A stretch of DNA of 64,000 bases from Ruminococcus sp. HUN007 (lineage in GTDB: Bacteria; Bacillota; Clostridia; Oscillospirales; Ruminococcaceae), in contig NZ_JOOA01000001.1 in NCBI RefSeq assembly GCF_000712055.1, positions 682,001-746,000 of the forward strand, written 5' to 3'. The notes under the pieces are model-generated. The model was given only the letters and a program-made list of their open reading frames with translations, ran no database searches and was not told the origin of the DNA. Positions 54,529 through 62,227 of the stretch are shown here, piece by piece; position 1 is the first letter of the stretch, and every line of letters starts with the position of its first letter. The position numbers and the translations under genes are program-made.

Positions 54529-55935
54529 TTAAGCTTTCTTTTTCAGAAGTCTCATTATGATATCTTTATTCTTAACTATAAAAAACAGCAAAGTAATGCA
54601 ATACAAAACAACGATTGAATATCGTAATATAGTATTTCTATACAATAAATTAACAAGTACTGTAATAACAGAAGCAACACCTACAATACCAATAATATAT
54701 TTGTTAGCGTATACTTTACTGTACCCAATAGTACGAACTAAAATCATATGAATAATAAATAACCATAAAAAGCTAATCAATGTTGTATATGCCGCTGCGA
54801 TATAACCATATTTAGGAATCAAAAGATAATTCAATACATAATTCAGCATCGCTGCTGAAACACTTGCAATTGCCATACCAACTGTTTTCTTTTGATACTG
54901 CTCAACATTCACATACATAGTATAGATAAACTGGCAGACACAACCTAACATAACCGGTGGCATTACGTACTGTGCTTCCATATACGACTTACCACCCATA
55001 ATCATCATAATATCAGGTGATATAAGCATTATTCCAACTGCAAGAGATAAGAAAATAAGAACATATTTTTTAGAAAAAGTTCGTATATCCGTATATGCTT
55101 TTTCGTGAAGCTTCTCACCTAACCATGGCGAATAAGCTGTATTCAGAGATGTAACAAGAATGGTTACTACTGAACTACACTGATATGCTATTGAATATAA
55201 CGCATTCTCCTCTTCTCCCCTGATATCTGTTATCATCATCTTATCAAGTGAATTCAGAAAAGTCATAGATAAAAGATGAGGTATAAAAGGCAAGCATATT
55301 GGCAATGCATACCTGATATATTCAACTTTTATTTTATTCCCAGCTTTAAAAAGTAAGATAACTAAGAAGCATCCTATTATTATCGTCGGAATTGCACTTC
55401 CCCATACTCTACCAGCTAACTTATTGCTCATGAAAACAACAAGTAAAACTGAAATAAGAGCTGTTCCTATAGCTATCAGGCTACTGATAAGAACAGATTT
55501 CTTATACCCGAATCTATATCGTTCTTTTGTTTGATATAAATTGACTGCAGGTAGGAAGAACAAATACATGCACATACAATTGATATACACTATATCTAAA
55601 TGCATTTTAGTAACAAATAAAGATGAGAATAAATTGAAAATAATCAACCAAGCAATCGATGAACAACCACTGAATAAAAACATAGTGCTTACATAAGAAT
55701 CAAACTCTTTTTCAAAATCGAATTTTGCACTTATAAAAGTACTTTCCAGATTAAATGTTATTAAAATAATAAAAACGGCAAGCCAGGAAGTATAATTTCC
55801 AAATGCACCTACATCTGATTTACTTAATAACCTCGTAAAAATTGGAGTTGTTATTATCCCAATACTTTTGGTTAAGAAATTTGCAGTAGTATACCAAATC
55901 CCAGATTTCAGCGCTTCACTACTATTGTTATCCAT
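54529..55935 (-). CDS. wzx: Oligosaccharide flippase (Wzx-like)
   Basis: A 468-residue membrane protein of the polysaccharide transporter family, with about 12-14 predicted helices. The N-terminal TANFLTKSIGIITTPIFTRLLSKSDVGAFG is the family hallmark. It moves lipid-linked repeat units across the membrane for polymerisation by Wzy. Its start overlaps the end of the GT52-like gene by 8 bases. GAGG precedes the ATG. Confidence 0.92.
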   Translation of the reverse strand: MDNNSSEALKSGIWYTTANFLTKSIGIITTPIFTRLLSKSDVGAFGNYTSWLAVFIILITFNLESTFISAKFDFEKEFDSYVSTMFLFSGCSSIAWLIIFNLFSSLFVTKMHLDIVYINCMCMYLFFLPAVNLYQTKERYRFGYKKSVLISSLIAIGTALISVLLVVFMSNKLAGRVWGSAIPTIIIGCFLVILLFKAGNKIKVEYIRYALPICLPFIPHLLSMTFLNSLDKMMITDIRGEEENALYSIAYQCSSVVTILVTSLNTAYSPWLGEKLHEKAYTDIRTFSKKYVLIFLSLAVGIMLISPDIMMIMGGKSYMEAQYVMPPVMLGCVCQFIYTMYVNVEQYQKKTVGMAIASVSAAMLNYVLNYLLIPKYGYIAAAYTTLISFLWLFIIHMILVRTIGYSKVYANKYIIGIVGVASVITVLVNLLYRNTILRYSIVVLYCITLLFFIVKNKDIIMRLLKKKA

Positions 55936-57010
55936 TTATGATCCTCATACATTCATTAATAGCCGAATCAAAATCACTAACTTCTTCTATTTCAATTATT
56001 TTAGAAGGATTTGTATAACTTTCTCGTAATTTTTTCACAAAGCAATCCATATTTACGAGTTGTGTGTCGCTAAAAATATCTCTATACAATTTATGCATAA
56101 AGACAACACATGGTTCTTTGTTAAATAGAAGTTTTGATACTACTTGAGCAGTAGAAAAAATACCGATTAATATATGATTATCCGATATTTTATTCATTGA
56201 TGTTAATTCCCAAAGATTCACACCTTTATCTATACTTGCAAAATTAAAAATCTGCGGATTAACTTCTCTAGGATGTAATCGTACAATACAATCTTCAGAA
56301 TAATTCTCAAGAACTTTAGTTATTCTTTCTTCCTGAAGTTTATTACCAAAGTCCTGACTTGGAGTAGCAAAATATATAATTTTCTTCTCGTATAGTTTGT
56401 CATCAAAATAGTTAAACACTTGTTCTACTGTAGCAATTATTTCTTTATCATTTGAAATTTTAATTTTATTTATTTTTATATTATAATCAAGCTTAGTAAT
56501 TAATTTTGGAGAATACAAGTATATATCTTTATATTCAAATCGATTTACATTTCTAAAACATAATTTATAACATAATTTTCTTTTTAGAGATATATTTTGA
56601 ATACCTATATTTCCAGTATAACTTCCAATACCATCATCAAAATATATCACATCAGCGCTCCTGTTATCAGCAACTATCGCCATAGCGAAATATGTTGTGG
56701 ATGAAATGAAAATCTTATCATAAGTATTCGGAGTTATACTTTTACCAACTAAATACTGAATATACTTATTAGGAAAAAAAAGCTCATTAATTTTATTTTC
56801 AAAATTCATCTTATCGATTTTATAAGAAAATACATTATTAAACAATCTTGTTTTTTTAACATTTTCAACTATAATCGAGGCATTCACGAATACCTCACCA
56901 ATAAATACATCTACAATATGATTATCTGAAATCATACTTTTTAATTGAATAGCACTAAATACTTGAAAAGGGGTTTCACATATTATACATACTCGTTTTT
57001 GTTTATTCAT
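55928..57010 (-). CDS. GT52-like glycosyltransferase (possible pseudaminyltransferase)
   Basis: A 360-residue protein resembling GT52 (LPS sialyltransferase-type). It starts CIICETPFQVFSAIQLKSM, has YFDDGIGSYTGNIG (acidic catalytic-like loop) and a RLHPRE segment, then GIFSTAQVVSKLLF. GT52 members use CMP-sialic acid. Since the locus makes CMP-pseudaminic acid, this is the best candidate to add it. No signal or membrane helix; AT-rich like wzy. Confidence 0.75.
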   Translation of the reverse strand: MNKQKRVCIICETPFQVFSAIQLKSMISDNHIVDVFIGEVFVNASIIVENVKKTRLFNNVFSYKIDKMNFENKINELFFPNKYIQYLVGKSITPNTYDKIFISSTTYFAMAIVADNRSADVIYFDDGIGSYTGNIGIQNISLKRKLCYKLCFRNVNRFEYKDIYLYSPKLITKLDYNIKINKIKISNDKEIIATVEQVFNYFDDKLYEKKIIYFATPSQDFGNKLQEERITKVLENYSEDCIVRLHPREVNPQIFNFASIDKGVNLWELTSMNKISDNHILIGIFSTAQVVSKLLFNKEPCVVFMHKLYRDIFSDTQLVNMDCFVKKLRESYTNPSKIIEIEEVSDFDSAINECMRIING

Positions 57011-57016
57011 TTTTTT

Positions 57017-58226
57017 TTATGTCCTAACATCTATTAATAGTCTTGTTGAAATATCATTATCTGTTCTTTGTGCAAAGAATACTGTTAGCGGAATTAAAAA
57101 ATAAAACATTGAAAAATCTAAAGTGTCTACCAATGCTGCAAAAAAGATTGTAATGACTCCAGCAAACATTATTGAATTAATAACCTTATCTTTAATCTTA
57201 TCAATGCTAACACAAACGGTAAACATTATAATCATAAAAAAAAACTAAAGCAAAATAACCACCATGAAAAGCTATATTTAGCAAATGATTATGTGGATGA
57301 TTAACTGCTGTTCCAGGAATACATCCAGAGTGTTGATAGAAGTATAATAAATCGTAGCTCGTTGAATGCACACCTTCACCAAGTAACGGCTTCTCTGAAA
57401 GACATTTCAACACAACTTCCCATAAATAAACTCTTCCGGATAATGTAATGCTTTTGTGAAGATATCCAACAATAAAGTTCTCAAAAAATTTAAGTAATTT
57501 ACCTGTCACCAAAACATAGTTAAATACACCAAACGCAACAAAAGAAACAAACGTTTTAATATTTATTCTACTAAGCACCTTTCTTGATAGGTACATAATT
57601 ACCGGGAATATAATAAACGAAAGAAATGCACCAACAGACCAAGTTATAAGCAAACAAAACAAACAACATAAATATGTCATAACAGCTTTGAAAGATATTT
57701 TTCCTATTTTTACATAAGAATTTATAAAAGAAATTATAACCCAAGGCAGGAACACGTAAATCCATCTGTTTTCTATTCCTAAAAAAGAAGCTCTATTAGT
57801 ATAAAAAGGATTTACACCTAAAAATCTCAATATCAATGTAATACAATGAACCAAAAACAATATATCCAGATATTTCTCAAGTATAATTAAATAATTTTTC
57901 CAATAAGTTGAAAATACTAATTCTCCCAACATAATCATCACAATAGAAATAATAGCTGGACCTAAACATCTTTTCATTGACCCATTATTCAGAATAGTAG
58001 ATAAAACCACAGCCGATTGACTAATAAACATTAATATTGTAATTCTAGAAATTTTAAATTTTTTTACAATTATATATTCAATTGAAATCAACATAGCACA
58101 TATCAGTTTCAATACTAAGAATATTGTATCAATACCATCAAATCCAGCGGTCTTAAATAACTGAGGTTCTATATAAGGTATAATCAGTAAGAAATAATAA
58201 TCTATCCTTTTTATATCATTAATCAT
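57017..58226 (-). CDS. wzy: O-antigen/capsule polymerase (Wzy-like), frameshifted
   Basis: A membrane polymerase with about ten helices. Features include a long periplasmic-type loop with SLSGRVYLWEVVLKCL and the family segment HPHNHLLNIAFHGGYFALVFFF. The reading frame is broken at a nine-A run (plus strand 57236-57244). With eight A, the frame continues MIIMFTVCVSIDKIKDKV to the end, about 402 residues. The long homopolymer could be a phase-variation tract or an error. It joins repeat units flipped by Wzx. AAGGAAAT precedes the ATG. Confidence 0.8.
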
Positions 58227-58227
58227 T

Positions 58228-59217
58228 TTAATATTTCCTTTTGTTATTTATCACTCGAACAATCATCTTAAATGGATTGAAAAAATACGCAATAAATATC
58301 AACATTATTTTCCTATTCATTTTCATTGGACTTTTGAATAGAATCCATATATTATTTTTTAATCTCTTAAGAATTATTTCCTTTTCATCATTATATTTGA
58401 TATCCGTTTGCTCATCGCCATATAATATATAATCCATAAGAATAGTAAAATCAGATCTTATATAATTATATTTTACATAGTCATAATACTGAGGTGCTCT
58501 ACTCTCCGCTAAAGAAAGAATTCTATTCCACACTTCATGTAATGAAAGGAAGTTGATACCAAATTTGGTTCTGCTTATACTCTCAGTATTATTAAAGTAA
58601 TAATACCCTATCTTATTTGTTTCCACTATCTTTTGTGATTGGATTACTGCTTTAAACATACCCTCTACATCTTCATTAAGCATACCGACAGGATAATGTT
58701 CATCAAAATCTATTACTTTTCTTTTGTATAATTTTCCCCAGGCATAATGAATGCAACGATTTCCATTTATTCGCATTATAAGTTTCATAAATTCTTCTTG
58801 CGAATAAACTAATTCCTTTGAATCTTCACTATCCTCTTTATTCATCTTTCTATCAGTTCTAATAAAATTACATATTGAAATATCTGCATCATGTTTATTA
58901 ATTATTTCATATAAGTCACTTATCATAGTTGGACTAATCCAGTCGTCACTATCAACAAAAGTGAAATAATCGCCTTTAGCAATTCTAATTCCAGAATTTC
59001 TAGCGGCGCTTAAGCCCTGATTTTCCTGATGAATTACAACTATTCGACTATCTCGTTCACCCCATTCATCACACATTTTTGAACAATTATCAGGTGAACC
59101 ATCATCAATCAATATTATTTCTATGTCCTTAAAGGTTTGATTTACAATAGAATCAATACAACGATCCAAATATTTTTCAACTTTATATACTGGAACAATT
59201 ACACTGATTAATGACAT
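58228..59217 (-). CDS. Glycosyltransferase family 2
   Basis: A 329-residue GT2 enzyme: SVIVPVYKVEKYLDRCIDSIVNQTF, LIDDGSPDN (nucleotide), GLSAARNSGI and the DxD-like FVDSDDWISP. It adds a sugar to the lipid-linked unit; donor unknown. The stop codon almost touches the wzy start codon. Confidence 0.92.
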   Translation of the reverse strand: MSLISVIVPVYKVEKYLDRCIDSIVNQTFKDIEIILIDDGSPDNCSKMCDEWGERDSRIVVIHQENQGLSAARNSGIRIAKGDYFTFVDSDDWISPTMISDLYEIINKHDADISICNFIRTDRKMNKEDSEDSKELVYSQEEFMKLIMRINGNRCIHYAWGKLYKRKVIDFDEHYPVGMLNEDVEGMFKAVIQSQKIVETNKIGYYYFNNTESISRTKFGINFLSLHEVWNRILSLAESRAPQYYDYVKYNYIRSDFTILMDYILYGDEQTDIKYNDEKEIILKRLKNNIWILFKSPMKMNRKIMLIFIAYFFNPFKMIVRVINNKRKY

Positions 59218-59234
59218 TAATTAATTCATCCTTC

Positions 59235-60008
59235 TTACTTTTTTTCTTGCACGCCAATTTTTCTCTTAATGAAATTTGCGCCTTTAACAAACCAATTCTG
59301 CTTTTCCATAAAAATGTAAGGCTGATCAACATATTTTATTTTGTTAGTATTGATCCACACATCGAGTAATCTTTCACTTACAAAACCAAATACTCTTGAA
59401 TCGTTTTTATTGTAATTTGAAATATCCAGTCTCTTTTCCAGTTCAAAGAGAATATCAAACATCCATTCACAATAAGCATCAAACTTATCCCGCTTCATAA
59501 TAAACATATTGAAACGATGACCATATGTTTTCTCCATGCTGGCATCATAAGCTGCTAAATATTCAGGATACTTCTCTTTTATAATTGCACGAGTTGTATC
59601 GAGATCTTCCGCATGATGAGCATGTACATACTGAGAATAGTTCGTTTCTATATAGTAATTACGTGGTGTAGGTAAAATCACATCAGTTTTCTTAAGAATT
59701 TCGCTTAGCTGTGCTTTAGTAATAACACGCTCTTCCTTTGTTCCCTTTGCACCTTTTGCAGTAAAATGTCTTCTGTAGTGAACAAGCCCTAAATAATCAG
59801 CATCAAGGTTCTTCCATGCCCAATACAAACCTGTAAGTTCGCAGTAGTTGGCATTCTTAGTGCTGATATTGTCTCCTGTATTATCGCCAATATATCCAAG
59901 ATCATTTTTGCCTTCTCTTCCAACGTGGAGAGGTACATACATTTCGTCCTTTGGCATCCAGTAATTCTTATGCGTAGCTACTATAAGCGCTATATCTTTT
60001 TTGTCCAT
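59235..60008 (-). CDS. DUF4422 glycosyltransferase
   Basis: A 257-residue protein of the DUF4422 capsular polysaccharide glycosyltransferase family. Family blocks: LIVATHKNYWMP, LGYIGDNTGDNIS, CELTGLYWAWKN, YLGLVHYRRHF and NMFIMKRDKFDAYCEWMFDIL. Several relatives transfer galactose or galactofuranose, which would fit the glf gene here. Its start overlaps the stop codon of the SDR gene (TGATG). Confidence 0.88.
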   Translation of the reverse strand: MDKKDIALIVATHKNYWMPKDEMYVPLHVGREGKNDLGYIGDNTGDNISTKNANYCELTGLYWAWKNLDADYLGLVHYRRHFTAKGAKGTKEERVITKAQLSEILKKTDVILPTPRNYYIETNYSQYVHAHHAEDLDTTRAIIKEKYPEYLAAYDASMEKTYGHRFNMFIMKRDKFDAYCEWMFDILFELEKRLDISNYNKNDSRVFGFVSERLLDVWINTNKIKYVDQPYIFMEKQNWFVKGANFIKRKIGVQEKK

Positions 60009-61012
60009 CAGTTTAATCCCTCTCCATTACAGTCTTTATACCAGTCCTTAATTGACTCTTCAAGTGTATAATGAAACTGATAACCGCAATTTTTAAGCTT
60101 TTCACCACAAATATTTGTAGAAATCATAAGCTTTTTAACTCTGTCCGGATGAATACCAACTTTCTTTCCTCCAAGCGGACCAACGACCTTAGCAGTCCCC
60201 ATAAGAAGCTTTCCGTTGATAAGAGGGATATGTCTTTCCATATTTGTACACTTCATCATTGCATTACAAATCTGTTCAATTGTAAACGCTGGTTCAAAAG
60301 TACAGTTGAATATGTCAACACCCTTGAAATCATTATCAATCATACGATACTTCATAAAGCGTACTAATTCCTTAACATATACGCATGCCTTGATAGTATC
60401 TTTTCTTCCGGTATAAACGAAGTATCTCTTTCTTATTCCCCAGTAAAGTCTTGTGAAATTACCGTGTTCACCCTTACCGTAAACAACCCCTGGACGTACA
60501 ATCGTAAGTTCACGTTCAGAATCCTTTGCCTGCCAGATCATATGAATTTTTTCGGCAACAAGTTTACTGATACCATAAGGTGTATTCGGAGTTGGAACAG
60601 TTGTTTCCTTCTTTAACTGTTCTGCAGCACCATAAGGTGCAATTGAACTAGTAAACAGAATTTTATTGATTCCATGTTTCTCTGCAAAAGCAGTAACTGT
60701 TTCAGCACCAAGAATATTTGTCTGGAAATATTCCTTATCAGGGTGTCCAGGTGTTCTGTGTACCGCAGCAAGATTAAAAATAATATCATCTTTGGTAGGA
60801 GTGAAATCAAATTCAATTTTCTTTCTTACGTCAAGACGAATGTAGTTTACACCTTCAATATTCTCAACTACTCCAGGTACTACACCCTCTTCGCCCGGCA
60901 TAACAATATCAAGATCATATATATTATCTCCGCCTTTAACTACTTCATCTTTCAATAACTTTATAAGATGGGTTCCAATAAAACCGGAACCACCAAAAAT
61001 GATAAAATTCAT
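60008..61012 (-). CDS. NAD-dependent epimerase/dehydratase (SDR)
   Basis: A 334-residue extended SDR: FGGSGFIGTHLIKLLKD at the start, NLAAVHRTPGHPD, SSIAPYGAAE, and the active-site TPYGISKLVAEKIH. Product unknown; in capsule loci such proteins epimerise or reduce sugar nucleotides. It is second in the locus, after the initiating transferase. Confidence 0.85.
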   Translation of the reverse strand: MNFIIFGGSGFIGTHLIKLLKDEVVKGGDNIYDLDIVMPGEEGVVPGVVENIEGVNYIRLDVRKKIEFDFTPTKDDIIFNLAAVHRTPGHPDKEYFQTNILGAETVTAFAEKHGINKILFTSSIAPYGAAEQLKKETTVPTPNTPYGISKLVAEKIHMIWQAKDSERELTIVRPGVVYGKGEHGNFTRLYWGIRKRYFVYTGRKDTIKACVYVKELVRFMKYRMIDNDFKGVDIFNCTFEPAFTIEQICNAMMKCTNMERHIPLINGKLLMGTAKVVGPLGGKKVGIHPDRVKKLMISTNICGEKLKNCGYQFHYTLEESIKDWYKDCNGEGLN

Positions 61013-61049
61013 TCTACTGTTTCCTTTAACCTTTCATATCATAGTAATA

Positions 61050-61075
61050 GACAATGCTTGCGCATTGTCTATCTA
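61050..61075 (-). promoter_or_regulatory. Hairpin between the first two polysaccharide genes
   Basis: TAGACAATGC and GCATTGTCTA form a 10-base stem with a short loop (TTGC). No T-run on the minus strand, so more likely an mRNA processing or stability hairpin than a terminator. Confidence 0.6.
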
Positions 61076-61093
61076 GAACAATCAATAAAATAA

Positions 61094-61966
61094 TTACTTT
61101 GCGCCTTTTCTCATAAGTACAGCACTTACCGTCTTGAACATCAGCTTAACATCCATAAATGCACTTCTGCTCTTAATATACTTCACATCCCCCTCAACCC
61201 ACTTGTCAAACTCCATATCACTTCTTCCTTCAGTCTGACAAATGCATGAAAGACCGCCCTTGACAAGCAATCTGTCCATCTGTTCAGGAGTATAAAGCAC
61301 AACTTCTCTCGGTAGCGGCGGACGCGGTCCGATGATGCTCATGTCACCTTTCAGAGTATTATAAAACTGTGGTAACTCATCAATGGAGAGCTTCCTTAAA
61401 ATACTGCCGAGCTTGGTAACTCGCGGATCGTTATCGCTCTTGAAAGCGAGACCGTCAGTCTGGTTCTCCTTCTGCACCTCGGCAAAGCGCTTTTCAGCAT
61501 CCATACACATGGTACGGAGCTTGTACATCTTGAAAGGCTTGCCGTCCTTGGTGAGTCTTACCTGAGAAAAGAACGGATTACCCTTGTCATCTGCATAGAT
61601 CATAAGCGCAACGATTCCTATCGGCACTGCAAGTACCGTCAGAGCACATGCAGATGCTACTATGTCAAATGCACGCTTGAATATTTCATATCCTTTGCCG
61701 CCGGCAGGCTTTACCTTGCTGTGAGTAAGAGTCTCCGATACGCCCTCGTGTAAAAGGCGAAGAGCACGTTCATCAAATTCAAGGATTGGATAATCAGTAA
61801 CGCCGATCTTTTCTCCCTTACCCGGAAGTGTTGGCTTCTGATCACCGTAAACTTCTATTGATTTTATAAAACTATTTGTAACTTCGTCTTCAGACAGCAG
61901 ACGCTCTTCATTCTTTCTAACAGTTGCCTGCATAGTGACCTCCTGAATCAATTCAGCTGCTTGCAT
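61094..61966 (-). CDS. Undecaprenyl-phosphate sugar phosphotransferase
   Basis: Starts the repeat unit by transferring a sugar phosphate to undecaprenyl phosphate. About 290 residues. The N-terminal 85 residues are unrecognised; one membrane helix lies at about IVASACALTVLAVPIGIVALMI. The catalytic core has FKMYKLRTMCMDAEK, the SDNDPRVTKLGSILRKLSIDELPQF block, and GDMSIIGPRPPLPREV. It is a short form, lacking the multi-helix CoA-binding region of WbaP. Two starts each have a strong site: AGGAGGGG before 61966 and AGGAGGT before an ATG 11 codons later. Sits after a heavily folded leader. Confidence 0.92.
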   Translation of the reverse strand: MQAAELIQEVTMQATVRKNEERLLSEDEVTNSFIKSIEVYGDQKPTLPGKGEKIGVTDYPILEFDERALRLLHEGVSETLTHSKVKPAGGKGYEIFKRAFDIVASACALTVLAVPIGIVALMIYADDKGNPFFSQVRLTKDGKPFKMYKLRTMCMDAEKRFAEVQKENQTDGLAFKSDNDPRVTKLGSILRKLSIDELPQFYNTLKGDMSIIGPRPPLPREVVLYTPEQMDRLLVKGGLSCICQTEGRSDMEFDKWVEGDVKYIKSRSAFMDVKLMFKTVSAVLMRKGAK

Positions 61967-62005
61967 AATGACCCCTCCTAAATCACAATCTTCCAACGCC
62001 GTTTT

Positions 62006-62141
62006 CTTATACTTATCTGATCAAAAAAATTGATCAGATATGATTTGCTGTGCAAATCGATTTCGCTGAAAGCGAAATCCCGTATAAGTACAAAATCTAC
62101 GCGCCTGTGGCGCTATTAAAATGATTTTCAATCATTTTAAT
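62006..62141 (-). promoter_or_regulatory. Multi-hairpin leader of the polysaccharide operon
   Basis: Five compact hairpins precede the first gene. Three lie inside an outer stem CTTATAC/GTATAAG (62006-62012 with 62082-62088): TATCTGATCA/TGATCAGATA, GATTTGC/GCAAATC and GATTTCGCT/AGCGAAATC. Two more lie upstream: GCGCC/GGCGC (62101-62113) and ATTAAAATGA/TCATTTTAAT (62115-62141). The outer stem with three inner hairpins forms a four-way junction. No known riboswitch match. It ends about 40 bases before the ribosome site of the sugar transferase. Confidence 0.6.
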
Positions 62142-62227
62142 CAGATTTTAGCACCATATCTGTAACGGCTCTTTTCATCCCTTAGCTGTTTACCACATCT
62201 TCACTGCTCTTCTGCAGTGATCTCCTT

